A DNA stretch of 64,000 nt. It comes from Strix aluco (Eukaryota; Chordata; Aves; Strigiformes; Strigidae). The stretch covers positions 62,060,463-62,124,462 of the forward strand of contig NC_133971.1 in the NCBI RefSeq assembly GCF_031877795.1. The letters are read 5' to 3'. The notes beneath the pieces were generated by a model that did no database searches, was not told the DNA's origin, and saw nothing but the letters and a program-made list of their open reading frames with translations. Position 1 is the first letter of the stretch. Every line of letters starts with the position of its first letter. The position numbers and the translations under genes were made by a program. Below, in pieces: positions 26,296 through 38,694 of this stretch.

Positions 26296-27075
26296 ATGGG
26301 CCAAAAGATGATGGTATTGGTGTCCCATACTGTCTCGGCCATCCTGGAAAAAAAGGGAGGCCATTGGCTTTCTCCTTCCAGATTTCTAAAATATCAAGCC
26401 ATCCTGGTGGAACAGGATGATGTAAACATTGTGACCACTAACATTCTGAATCCAGCCTCTTTTCTCAGCGGGACCACATCAGAGCCTGTAACCCGTGACT
26501 GTCTGGAGACCATAGAAGCTGTTTATTCCAGTAGACCTGACTTAAAAGAAGAACCACTTGAGGATGCTGAGGACACCTGGTTCACAGATGAAAGCAACTT
26601 CATAAAACAAGGAAACCGTAAGGCAGGATACGCTGTGACCACCACTTCTGAAGTAATTGAAGTTAAACCATTGCCAGCAGGGACTTCTGCTCAGAAGGCT
26701 GTAACAATTGCCTTGATCAGAGCTTTAGAGTTGGCAAAAGGGAAAAAGATTAATATATGGACAGACTCGAAATACGGTTTTGGAGTAGTACATGCTCATG
26801 GTGCCGTACGGAAAGTACAAGGATTACTCACGGCACAAGGAAAACAAATAAAACATGCGGAGGAAATTTTAAGGCTGCTAGAAGCCATAAAACTCCCTGA
26901 AAACATAGCCATCATGCATTGCCGAGGGCATCAAAAAGGTAACACTGAACAGGAAATTGGAAATAATTTGGGAGATTGGGAGGCCAGACAGGCGGCAGAA
27001 ATGACTGAAACCATAGCATTAGCTTTGATCCCAGACGGTAAAACTTTCAATCCTAAACTCAGATTTGAAACCTGA
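26296..27075 (+). pseudogene. Retroviral connection/RNase H remnant, 259-codon open frame
   Basis: This is the longest open part of the provirus. RNase H acidic positions are visible: Asp in F-T-D-E-S (about 26581-26595), Asp in W-T-D-S-K-Y (about 26758-26775) and Asp in G-D-W-E-A near 26974. The expected Glu after A-Q-K-A (about 26692) is Val, so the active site is incomplete. H-C-R-G-H-Q-K-G, normally near the end of the domain, is present. The frame ends at TGA 27073-27075. Confidence 0.8.
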
Positions 27076-27369
27076 ATATTCAAAGGAGGATCAAAAATTG
27101 ATTAATGATTTAAAGAGTAATAAGGTAAAAGATGGATGGTTTTATGTTCCAGATGGGTGACTAATAGTGCCTTCTAACACGCTAAGGAAGTTAGTTTTGG
27201 GCGAACAAAAGAAAACACATTGGGGAACAGATGCTCTAACAAGCAGCTAAATCAAAAAATAGTAAGCTGAAATTTATACACTACTGTGAAACAAGTAACC
27301 TAAAGATGTGAAATCTGTTTAAAAAAACAACCCAAATATGTCAAATAAAATTCAAACTGGAATTATAGG

Positions 27370-27545
27370 GAAAGGTAATAGTCCGGGGCAACATTAACAA
27401 ATAGATTTTTCTGAATGCCCAAGAAAAGGGGGGTATTGGTACTTATTGGTGTTAATGGATACCTTCTCAGGTTGGCCAAAGGCATTCCCATGCAGAACTA
27501 ATAAGGCAAGAGAGGTTACCAAAGTGTTATTGAATGAAATCATTC
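27370..27545 (+). pseudogene. Retroviral integrase fragment
   Basis: A short stretch reads into an integrase core, recognisable from M-D-T-F-S-G-W-P-K-A-F-P (about 27451-27486), where the Asp is the first catalytic residue. Stop codons precede it. The remaining core and C-terminal domain are absent because the sequence changes to env a few bases later. Confidence 0.65.
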
Positions 27546-27566
27546 CCTGATTTGGAGTGCTGATAG

Positions 27567-27881
27567 ATGATGTTGGCCTCATATGGGGAAGTATGCACAG
27601 TTGTGAATTCTAGCTGTTGTACATACGTAGATGAAACAGGAAAAATAAATGTAGATTTAGGAATAAAATTGCAACAGTTAGGTATTTTGCAGGAGATACA
27701 TAAGGACGATACTTCCTTAGACTTTGAAGAAATATGGAACAAGCTTACTTCATGGTTGCCAAACTTCAGATGGTTAAAACAATTATTTGTATTGATTATA
27801 GGGATAGCTGTGATGATTGTAGTAACTTGTTTGACAATTCAATGTTGTAACTGCTGTTCACGATATAGTGAATTCATTTAA
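27567..27881 (+). pseudogene. Retroviral env transmembrane fragment
   Basis: A 104-codon frame carries C-T-V-V-N-S-S-C-C, the C-X6-C-C motif of covalently linked envelope subunits, at about 27595-27621. A Trp/Leu-rich pre-membrane segment and one hydrophobic helix (about 27780-27840) follow, then a cysteine-rich short tail. The surface subunit, cleavage site and fusion peptide are missing. The frame starts from joined integrase-side sequence, so it is a deletion relic, not a gene. Confidence 0.75.
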
Positions 27882-27930
27882 ATGAGGGATAGACCTATAA
27901 GCACTATACCCTCAAGAGAAAAGGGGGGAA

Positions 27931-28574
27931 TGAAAGGACTCAAACAAATGAATTTCTGACAATCATTGTTTAAGACTAAACTGCGATGCATGAAAACTTT
28001 GCTTGTGTTTCGCTTGTGTTTGTTTCCCAAGGGCTCCTCAACTGCTTTCCCTAGGCCTCTTTGTCTGTTTGGACAAGAGTAAAACACTCCCTGTATAACT
28101 CACTGACAGCAGACTCAAAGCCCTCAGTGGGCACTTGGGCAAACTAAGATGAGGGGAACTTGAACAAAAGGACACAGAGATACAATCTAGGGAGGATGAT
28201 CTCCCTAGGAGATTTAGGAAGAAGACACCTGGACTTTACTTCACAGCACACGGTCTGGAAAGAAGGTCAACTAGCGAACACTGTGGAGAAGACCACTTAC
28301 TTCTTCCCTTGACCACTAAAGACCCTCACCCTATTTTCACCACGCATGCTCGGACTATGGAAATGAATTCCGGGAACTCATCATCGTAAGACACCCCTTT
28401 CCAGGAAATCTAATGAATGTGTATGGTTTGTGTGTATGTAAACTGATGTCCCTTGCTAGTTCTGGGGAGCCCTTATGGTGGAGAATTCCCAGGACAACCC
28501 CAGCACTGCTGATAAAGAATACCTGCTTAACACTAAAAAAACTCTACTGTTGAGTCAATTTTTTTGTTTCGACT
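27931..28574 (+). mobile_element. 3' LTR of the provirus
   Basis: It starts TGAAAGGACTC directly after the polypurine tract (GAAAAGGGGGGAA) and extends to about GTTTCGACTG. The right border was set by alignment with the inverted copy at 23327. A GATAAAGAAT near 28511 may serve as the polyadenylation signal. Confidence 0.75.
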
Positions 28575-28922
28575 GTCTTGTAGAAGATTGTTCTTTAAGT
28601 CCAAGCTACCACATATTCCACAAGGTGTAAAGGTTATGAAGAAGTCTTTTAAGTAACTCTGTTTTGTCTACAGCTGTCATGTAGGAAAATCAGTCAGAAG
28701 TTCCTACAATAACCATGGTTTGAGGTAAAACAAAGCTACCTCTTAAGATGAATTATTTCTAAACACTTGGTTTTTTCTGCTTCCACTCTGGGAATATAAA
28801 GAATATAAAGTTGGTTTTATAGCAGAGACAACTGATTTTTTTTTTTTTTTTCATTGAGTGTGCTTTGTATGTACTGAAAAATTTGGGAGTCCTCCAGTTT
28901 TGTTTGACTTTAGGAAGTTACC

Positions 28923-29528
28923 TGATGTTTCTCGTCTCCTCTTTGGAAGGGAAAATGTCACCAAAATGGGATAAAATAATTTATTGACACCAATGTGATG
29001 TAAATAAGCAGACACTCCTTTATTTAACGGCTGGGTGCGTAGGGGAGTCATCTCACCAACAACACACACCTCACTCGTGTAGCATGCTGATTACATTGGA
29101 TACAGTAATACATATTAATCAAGTTCTCATACATAAACATGCTAATCCCTGTAACTCATTTTCTTATTCCCACCTCTTTCCGGTCATGTGCCCTTGAGTC
29201 CTGAAATGAGTCACGGGGCTGCTTTTACAACCACCACGGACTACTGACCTAAAAGAAAGACCCTCCAGTGCCCTTGACTCAAGGACTTTGGCTCGCATTG
29301 CGATTTTAACATGCTTTGAGGCCCTTTCACAATGTAACTTTTAGAACACCTGGTCTACAGGGCAACAAATCGTCGCTACTGAACAGTCTGACAATGGTAC
29401 CTCATCATGAGTCTTATTCTTTGAATAGAAATCTGGTTAATGATTATTACCAGCCTGCGTGGCCTTAGCCTGGGACTTTACAAAGGACTTTGTAGCAGCA
29501 TAACTGGTTGTATGGTTACTCTAACTCA
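28923..29528 (-). mobile_element. Probable LTR, minus strand
   Basis: On the minus strand the block shows AATAAAGGAGTG (complement near 29010), a CpG-bearing stretch before it and a possible LTR 3' end CGAGAAACATCA (complement of 28923-28934). The outer border at about 29.5 kb is a guess. No retroviral genes adjoin it. Confidence 0.4.
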
Positions 29529-30491
29529 TTCCTTATTTAAATCCAAATCACCAAAAATCATTAAAATCAGCTCAAATTAATTACAAATCAGTAACAAAAG
29601 TATTTCAGCTGAGTGGGAACTAGATCAAGAAACAATGTTAACTCCACCATGGATTCAACAGACCTAACTAAGCCATCACTACTTCAACAATAGTATTTTG
29701 TCTTTCCAAATGCCAGTTAATATTTATCTTTGAACATGTCATCACCACTTCAGCATCTACTTCAGCAGCATCATTTAAATGCTGGGAAAAACTATGTTTT
29801 GTAGCTTTGAATAGTGCCATATGGAGAAAGCCTTTTGAGAAGTATTGTTGGAATAGGACAATAACTTTCAGAGAAAAAGTTAAAGCAAGTCCTTTCTTGT
29901 TTGTCAGAGTATACACCCTGTATGATGTATAGCCAGACAAGTCAGGTATGGTTACGTGCCACTAATAAGCACTTTATAGTTTCACAGAAAATACTATGGT
30001 AAATAAGTTTTACTGACTTGGTGGTGTAGCTCTTTGAAAATGGGATGAAGAGTAACTGGACTGATTAAGAGAAATTTGAAGCAGCAAAGTCACAACCAGG
30101 AAGTTGAGTCATTTGGAATTGGTTTGGTGTGGTTCTTTAGATCAGTTTTTTCCCCATTGTTGCAGCTCTAACCAATACTATTCACATGCTTTATGGGAAA
30201 ATTTATTTTGAGAATGTTGTCATTTGATCTTCAAATCTGAGCAATACAGCTGAGATTGTTCTCAGCCTTCTTGCATGTTACTGCCATTGATACTTGCCTG
30301 GAAATACTAACTACTTTCTCTCTCTTCTCCCTGAAATGCATCAAGGCTAGCAGACACCTCACAGAGAGGTACAGTACAAAGTTTGTGTCTTTGAATAAAG
30401 CTTATTCTTGAAAATGTATTTATTTTGAAAGGGTCATAGTCAGCTTAAATCATTAAATTCATTGACTCTTTCCTAAGTGGTTGTTGCAACA

Positions 30492-31495
30492 TGTCCTGTT
30501 TGAGATCAGAGGGCAACTGAGCACCATGCAGTTGCTCACTGCCCACTTCCGCCCCCGCGCTTGGAAGGAGAAAACAAAGCAAAAGGCTCAGGAATTGAGG
30601 TAAGGACGGGGAGGGATGACTCATCCATTAGGTTGCGGGCAAAAGACAGACTTGCTAGGGGAAGTAAAAAAGAACAGAAATTTAATACAGACACTAACAA
30701 CCACACTACTTAACAGACACTGTGAGAAGCATTACCCCACCTTGAAAACACTTTCCCCTATCCCTCCCTTCTTCCCACGCTCAGCTTTACTCCTGATTTC
30801 TCTACTTCCTCCCTCCCCAGTGACACAGGGGTCAAGAAATGGAGATACAGTCAGTCCTGCCGCTTCTTCCACCTCGTGGGGGGAGGACACAACTTCTGGG
30901 ATTCTTCCTCTGCTCCAGTGCAGTTTCCCCCTCACAGGAGACAGTCCTCTGCAATCTCTCTCACACATGGATTCCTCCCATGGGCTGCAGTGTTTTCCTA
31001 GCTGCTCTGGCATGGGTCATCTCCACATGTTGCAGTCCTCCCAGCATGGAACTACTACTACATCAAGGCCTTCTTCCCACAGAGTCCCAGCCTCCTCCGG
31101 GAGCAGTCACCTGCTCCAGTGTGCAGTCCCCCACAGTCTGCAAGTTGGCCTCTGCTCCACCATGGACCTCCATCAGTGACGGGGGTGGGGGGGCGGCCCT
31201 ACTGTCTCACCACAGGATACAGGGGAGTCTCTGCTCCAGCGCACCTCCCCCTTCTTCTTCCTTCCATTGACCTTGGTGTTCACACAGACATTCTCTTCAC
31301 AACTCCCACCATTCCTCCCAGGTTCCCCTTCTTAAATACGTTATTGCAGAGGCGCAGCTAATTGGCCCAGCCTTGGTGCAAAGGTGGGTCCAACTTGGAG
31401 CCGGGGGAGCTTCAAGAAGCTTCTCAGAGGGGGCCACCGCTGTATCCCCCTCCCCTGCTACCAGAAACACCTGCCACTCACTCAAACCCAGGACA
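30492..31495. mobile_element. LTR, family A copy 2 (about 1004 bp)
   Basis: It matches copy 1 (16398) through most of its length, including the modules with CCCATGGGCTGCAG and the ending GCTACCAGAAACACCTGCCAC...GGACA. It lies in FSD1L intron 4. No target-site duplication was detected. Frames of up to 187 codons on + come from the repeat's stop-poor GC-rich modules. Confidence 0.7.
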
Positions 31496-31619
31496 GACAT
31501 CACAACTTTTGAGGAAAAGCTAAAAACTTCTATGTTTCTCATATAGTGGGGTTTTTTGCTGACTGTTGGCCTTTCCTACCTTAATAAAGAGCAAGATGCT
31601 TTTAGTGCAGGAAGTAGAG

Positions 31620-31745
31620 CTCTGCAGCAGCTATTATTATTGTTATTATAGTTATTGATATTTCTTTAAGTATATATATAATAAATTATCTTATTATTAT
31701 TAATTATAAACTGCTGGCTTATTATTAATATCCAATGGCTGAAAT
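31620..31745. repeat. AT-rich microsatellite-like region
   Basis: TTATTATTG/TTATTAATTAT-type units and a TATATATAAT stretch make this nearly pure A/T. It is intronic. Confidence 0.7.
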
Positions 31746-33826
31746 TTAATAATGTTTCAAGCTGACTTGATCCCTTTAAATTGTGAGACAATCTTGCTGT
31801 TTTTTGGGTTTTTTTAAGTACTTTACAGACTTTTGTTATCTAATTTTCCTTTTGAGTATAAAAAGTCTTGTAGCTGTTGAAATATTTCTGTTGGCATCAC
31901 TCAGACTAATGTCAGTGAAATTGCCATTTCTGGTAGCTTTTCTTTGAACTGTGTCTTCAAACTATTGTTTAGAAAGTAAAACTTTACTCTTTCAAAATAA
32001 ATGCTAAGGCCATTATTCTTCACTTGGAAGAATTATAACTACGTTCTGAGAGTTTGACCTGGTTCAGAAAAGTTGCTGTGATGTGCATAGTATTTTGAAA
32101 GACAGGTCACAACATGTTTCCAGCGTATGTTGCTCTTATGGACCAAATAGTCTGGCTTGCAATTTACAGGTTTTCAATGAAGGGTCTGATTGTCTAAATT
32201 CTCTGAAGTTTTGTGTAGAATGAATAATTACTAAAGAAATTAATTTTTGCTTTTCCAAAGGTTAAGATTTACTGTCCTTAACAAATCAGAGGGATAGTGG
32301 CAATGGTAGGAATCTTAATACTTACTATCTGTAATAATCATCCTCTTACTCTTCTAGTTTCTTGAAACGCTGTGTGATCTAATCCTTTTGAACCAGCTGT
32401 TGCTGGTTCTCTGTCTAAGATCAGTGACTAAACAAAAGTTAAAATACAGTCTGAAGCTGACCACTTGGCGTTCTCTTACTGCTCAAGAGAAGATTATTCT
32501 TCCTTAAGGAGACGTTTACTCTATCTGTCTGGCCAATCAATGGAATATGCTAGGCAGCCCACGCTGAATTTCAGAATGTCAACTCTGTCTTGGGAAATCA
32601 ACTGAGCCGTCTCTCTTACAATGTTCAGCTCAGTATCATAATTGTATTCTATCCCAAATTTGTAACGCTTGTGACTCTCAACATGCTTATATTTTTAATA
32701 CTCAAGTTCCTATTTCCTCCCTCTTCTTCACTACCTGAATTTTTTGTTTTTCACAATTCTTTAATGTTTTGTTAGTTAGCACACAATCTCTCTTACATAC
32801 TAGTGAAGTACTTAATGGGTATCACTTCCTGTGAGATATTAGATGTTCTAAAGGTGCCACAGATCTGTGGGTGTAAGTTGGATACAAGTGTTTGCAGTTA
32901 ACTTTGTTTTGTGGTGTGTATATTACTTTCTAGTTAAGAATCTCTTTTTTTAAGGCAGGAGTTAGGACCTGTGTGCTGTCTGAATCGGAGTTACTCAAAT
33001 TCTGCAGTGTGGCCTGATGTCTTTAGAGTTAGAACTATACAAGAGTCTTGTACACTTTTTTTTTGGTGGTGTAGTTGATGGAGTAGAGGAGTGTTTTAGA
33101 AGTATTCAGAATAAGGACTGAGCTAAGATTTTCAGGAGTGGAAATGAGAGCTGTGCTTCAGTGTATCTTGTAAGAGTGATCTGATATTTGCATGTTCCAA
33201 AGCAATATGGTGTCTGCAATTTAAACACTTCTTCATCTTTTGATAAGATCGGAGGTAGATATGAAATCAGAATATTCAGCTTGTTCACTGCTATTTAGAA
33301 ATGCCTTCTGAGCAATATTTAACATGTGAAAATGCACTTCGGAGGAAATGAGTGGATCTTGTCAAGCAGAAAAGTTTTTGGACCTTTTTAAATGAAATGT
33401 TTAAGTTTCAAATTTTTAAGTATATAAAACATGATTCTGATTCTACAGTGCTTTAGATTTTTTATACTTCCTGAATTTGTGTAAGGTGATATGAGTTTTG
33501 TTTTGTCTCATCCAATTTTTTTGACTAGTAAAAGAAGTTTTAAGCTCTTCTCTAGTCACTTCTATTTATTTGCCTAGTAATATGGAACAACTGGGAGCTT
33601 GCACCATATTCTCTTTGAGACAGTCACATTTGCAAGACTTTCTATTTTGGAGTCTGTGCTAAATGGTAAACAGTTATCTATTAGAAAAATATTCTGGTCT
33701 TTGATCAGCATTTTGGCTAAAGTTTGGCATTAACAATACAGATTATCTGATTGCTGTTTTTCAAAATGGCTATAGGACTTAAACAATGCAAAATACATTT
33801 TGCTAATGCTGCTGCTTTGACTTTAG

Positions 33827-33943
33827 CAGTGGGTATAGCATTCCACATGTCTCTGATACCAAGGGTCAGTGGCAGTATGACTTGTGTGATGGTGGACTTT
33901 GCTCCTGAAAAGCACACCCTCCAGGCTCTGAAGTTTTTGCCAG
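33827..33943 (+). pseudogene. FSD1L: FSD1L exon 5, open
   Basis: Between AG (33825-33826) and GT (33944) the frame reads A-F-H-M-S-L-I-P-R-V then M-V-D-F-A-P-E-K and L-Q-A-L-K-F-L-P, matching human A-F-R-L-S-L-K-P-K-V, M-V-D-F-S-Q-E-R and L-Q-T-L-K-F-L-P. This is the link between the COS-type segment and the fibronectin III domain. About two codons near the start are missing in frame. No stop occurs. Confidence 0.85.
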
Positions 33944-35459
33944 GTAAAAACTGTATGCAGTGAGTTTAGTTTGTTACTACATGAATAACTTACTATATTT
34001 AAAACAAACAAACCAAAACCACAGTTCCTGCAGTCTAGTGAGCAAATTTTTCAGAGTACCTAAAGTGGTACTCTGAAATTGGATTGTTACACTGTAATTG
34101 GATGTCACTCTGAATACCTTGAGTATTTTGTAGTTTTATTGTTAATTTCTACATAATAGAGTATTTCAGAAAATAACATCGATCTCAGAAGTGAGAATGA
34201 GTTTTCAAGTCCCTGTTTTCTCTTGAGTTGTCAGTTCCTCTGTACTTCCTGAAGTTATGTCAAGTTTCTCAGGACTGTACCTGATCGCTTGATGCTTAGT
34301 GATGCTCTGAAGTCCTAGTCATCTACAGTAGTGTTATGCATGGAACTGTAAGCTAACATGTCACTTACAAGAGTGGTGATACGGTCTGAAATGCAAGAGA
34401 GAGGTAATCTACTCAAGCAGTTATATTACCATAATATAAAATATGTACTGATGCATCTATTTGTTACTGTTTGGAAATAAACTTAGGTGCAGTATACCAG
34501 TATATTTCTTTCATGTCTTTTAATTCATACTGCTTTCCTATTTAAAACAATTTGCCCTTCACTGATACCAAGCATATATTGACAAGAATACTGCTGGCAG
34601 TGTTGTAAATTGTTTCATCTCTAGATCACTAATCCAAATCTGTTAAGGACTTGGCAGCATCAGTTTACATTTCTGCCCCTTTATCTGGTATGCTGCAGAT
34701 GCAGTATGTGGTAGCAGGTGTCATAAATTACTAATGTTGTTCCTAGTGGTCAGATAGCAGTGTCTAGGCAGAAGTTCACCTTTTAGACTCTGAGTGGCAA
34801 TCATTGCTCTGCATAAGGGAACAAGGTAGGTAGGATGATCACAGTGCATCTGTTTAACAGGAATGGGAGTGTAAAGATCTAACGGCAAGCATGAACAAAG
34901 TCTTGTAGCTAGAAGAAGATATTTAGTATGACCCTTATACATGCATTTTCCTTATGAAATACGTAGGAATTTAAATGGTTTGGGCCTTTGATTTGTAAAC
35001 AGGAAAATAAACTCTCTGGGTATCAATCTTGCTTTCTTCTACTGTAGTGCCAAGCTATCAGATTACTCTGACACCAAATACTGATAACTCAAACTGTTGC
35101 AGGCAAAATTGCACTGAGCATTGGTAGACCTGCATTCGTGAGGAAATACTAATGTCTTAGTGTGGGAAGCTGAAAACAGGTTTGATGTTCTAGTCATGCA
35201 GGCATTTGAACACTGCTTGCCAGACTTATGCTGAAGACTCGGTCACTACAAACACATGCAAGACTCTATCTGGAATCTTATACCATGACAAAAATAATTG
35301 GGGTAGGTAGCTAAACTTACAGGTATATGTTCTGAAATACTTGTCTTCATCTTAATTTTTCTTTTGCCTAAGAAGGGATCTTACTGATATTATTCTCAAA
35401 TTATTGTTGGATGACTTTGAAATTTGATGGCAAATGAATGTGATGAACACTTGAGAATT

Positions 35460-36122
35460 TGTCATGGTTTAACCCTGGCATGCAGCTAAGCACCACACAG
35501 CTGCTTCCACACTCCCCCTGCCACAGTGGGATGGGAAGAGAATCCGAAGGATAGAAGTGAGAACTTGTGAGTTGAGATAAAGGCAGTTTAACAGGTACAG
35601 AAAAAGCTGTGTGCATAAGTGAATTAATTTGCTACTCACCTGGGTGGTGCAGAGGAGCCGGACAAGTGTCACTTGGCTAATGGTTGGGCTAGATGATCTT
35701 CAAGGTCTTTTCCAACCTAGATGATTCTGTGATTCCCACTGGCAGGCAGATGTTTAGCCACCTCCAGGAACGCAGGGCTCCATCATGTGTAACAGTTACT
35801 TGAGAAGACAAAATGCCATAACTCTGAAGGTCCCTTCCTTTGTTCTTCTTCCCACAGCTTTTATTGCTGAGCACAGGGCCATACGGTATGGGATATCCCT
35901 CTAGTCAGCTGGGGTCAGCTGTCCTGGCTGTGTCCCCTCCCCACTTGTTGTGCACCCCCCAGCCTGCTTGCTGGTAGGGCAGAGTGAGAAGCAGAAAAAG
36001 AATTGATACTGCTCAGCTGAAACCCCTGTGTCAATGAAAGTGTTTTCATCACAAATCCAAGGCATAGCACTGTACAAGCCTCTGTGAAGAAATATAACTG
36101 TGACCCAGCCAAACCCTGTACA
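35460..36122. mobile_element. LTR, family B copy 1, interrupted by a CR1 tip
   Basis: It begins TGTCATGGTTTAACCC and ends ACCCAGCCAAACCCTGTACA, the same ends as 42587-43065 (TGCCATGGTTTGAAC ... AGCCAAAACCAGGCA). A short CR1 3' end (35676-35735) splits it, so the LTR is older than that CR1 insertion. Confidence 0.65.
35676..35735 (+). mobile_element. CR1 3' tip inserted in an LTR
   Basis: GGGCTAGATGATCTTCAAGG followed by TCCAACCTAGATGATTCTGTGATTC is the CR1 3' terminus with its octamer-like tail. Only about 60 bp is present, the usual outcome of severe 5' truncation. Confidence 0.8.
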
Positions 36123-37336
36123 GACTTGAATACTTTTGCTTTCAGTCTCTTCTGTGCTGTTTACTTGTTCTCAAGTATTTTAAACCTATGCCACAAGTTT
36201 CAGTGTAATTCCTGCTTGGCTTAAACTGCAGGGATGTGAGGAGTAAAAGGGTGCATTTCGGTAGTGATAGTTTTAAATATTTGAACAGTTCATGAAGGGA
36301 AAGTGTGGGAAGGTGTGAGTAGTGTGCATAAAGCAAACTAGGCCTTCTGCTTCTAACAGACCTGCCATAGCTAGGTGTTTGTGTTTAGATGTTAACATTA
36401 CATGTCTTTAAATGACTCAACCATAATTGTGAAGCTGATTGCCATCAGCCGTTGTGGAGGGGAATCGTGGCTAACAGTGTGTTCAAGAAATAGTCATTTG
36501 AACTGCATAGAGGCAACCTGTATGTAATTAGGACTTGATTGGTCACTGGGACATAACTACAGAGAACAACACAGTTAAGGGTTTGAGTGTTATGAAAATG
36601 GATGATTTTTGACAAAATCTGCAGGTCTATCAGATCCACAGATGCATCAGTATTGTACTTTTATGATGTTCCTGCTTGATACATTGACTTGCAGGCCACT
36701 TTTATATCTATTTCAAGCTGTTGTAAAGGCTGAAACGAAGCTTTTGCAGATCCTTCCTCCAAAACCTGCAGACAATAAAATATCTTTTTCACTTCCTCCA
36801 GCAACAGTCTTCCCTGAATGTACTTTGGACACTATGAAGGCACTATGTAAATGCCTTATTTTGAAAAACATTTTCCAGTGACTTAAGTGCTCTTTGATTT
36901 CATGGAGATAGACTTCTGTTGTCTATAAACAAAACTTCAGTCTTTTCTTTAGTGAACCCTAGGAATTCTTTCCCCTTCTTTCAAGACAAAGGATGAAAAG
37001 GAAAGAGAACTAGGTAACTGCTGACTGGCTAGTGGAAACTATTACACTGTTAGTTGTCTGTAGTGGTGGAATTAAACAAGTGATACTGTTTAAGGGTTGC
37101 AGCTGTACTTACGTTCCAGAGACTCAAATAAAAGCTTGCTGCTTAATATTCTTCCTGTGTAGTATTATTCTAAATTGTAGGTTCATAATTATAAGTCAAC
37201 TCTCCTCTAGCATGTCCTTCTTACTACTTACAGAAGGGGATCAGCCCAACTTACTGACAACACAAACATCTGGAAAATGTGATGCAAATGTTCACTCTAG
37301 AGCTAATGCGGATTTCTTGTTTTGTAAAATGCATGT

Positions 37337-37811
37337 TGTGTGAGCCAACACAGGCAGGATGCAGGAACAACCACATAACCACAGACAAAATGCAAGGAGT
37401 AAATTTCTTCTCATTACCTTGTGACCCCGGGCCATCTCCACAGCAGCATCAAGGCAGAGGCATGCAAGTGGGGACCTAGGCATCATGGAGTGTGGTCCTT
37501 GCTAGCCAGAAAGGAGAAGAAAAAAGATCTTGAACCTGCTGCCTTTGCCTGTGTATCAGGGATTTTTGCAAGCATAGTTTTCCACCGTGCTTTGATCTTT
37601 CCCACAGCAGGGCAGGAACCTCAAGCATGTTCGATAAGGTGCCTCTGAGTCTATCACAGGTCTGTGTTATCTAAATGTAGATGTTCTATCTGTCAAGCAC
37701 ACAAAACTAAACAACAATTAATATGATACATGTGGCTTTTTGACACCCCAGCTGCAAATCACTTGAGCGTTTTTACAATCCTCTTTGTCAATCTTGTGTT
37801 ATATTCCCACA
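37337..37811. mobile_element. Solo LTR-like element with perfect 5-bp target duplication
   Basis: The 475-bp block starts TGTGTGAGCC and ends TTCCCACA. CATGT occurs immediately before (37332-37336) and after (37812-37816), which defines the borders. It has no coding potential and pairs with 10567-11038. A 5-bp duplication fits ERVL-type integration. It sits in FSD1L intron 5, about 200 bp before exon 6. Confidence 0.75.
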
Positions 37812-37972
37812 CATGTTAAGTGAAAGTGATATGCCTAGTCTTCAGTCATGCTTTCCTAATGGGCTAGATCCTCTAGAAGGAATCAGTGTTATTGGGCCAA
37901 GGGCAACTTCTGAACTTCTGGATTTAGAATCCAAGGAGAACAAATTGATATTCAGTTCACTGTCTTCTTTAA

Positions 37973-38208
<236 letters not shown>

Positions 38209-38492
38209 GTGAAGGTTTTTTATACTCCAAACCCAAGAATATTAATATAACTCTTTATGCTTGGAAGTTTTGCCATATACCCATTTTCTTGTATGTAATG
38301 AAGCTTCCGTTGTTTCACATTAGTCTTGGGGTGCTTTGTGCAATAATGGCTCTGCCTTTTATTTTGACTTTGAGGTTTTTTTTTTAAAAAAAAATCATGT
38401 GTTAAATGAAGCTCACACTGATATTTAAGCTTGTTTTTTGCAGATTGAGATAAATGGAAGACAGCTACATGGAACAGATATTAGTCTTGTAA

Positions 38493-38651
<159 letters not shown>

Positions 38652-38694
38652 TGAAAGATTCTAACCTTAGAGGTAGTGAAAACCCTACACTTAC

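Larger units (their letters stand above)
23700..27930 (+). mobile_element. Defective gammaretrovirus-like provirus, internal region
   Basis: Decayed gag, protease, reverse transcriptase, RNase H, part of integrase and the env transmembrane end follow each other on the + strand inside FSD1L intron 4. The order and motifs (single CCHC knuckle, Y-V-D-D, C-X6-C-C) point to class I. Stops and frameshifts interrupt every gene. Sequence jumps from the integrase core (about 27545) to env transmembrane (about 27567), so the rest of integrase and all the env surface part are missing. A purine tract at about 27914-27930 ends the region just before the 3' LTR. No normal 5' LTR is present. The element is non-functional as it stands. 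Confidence 0.85.

Noticed and set aside
27394-27742. Minus-strand frames across the provirus
   Set aside because: Antisense to integrase and env remnants.
30616-31361. 187- and 143-codon + frames near 31 kb
   Set aside because: They lie wholly inside a family A LTR; similar frames appear in the copy at 16.9 kb, so they follow repeat modules and not a gene.
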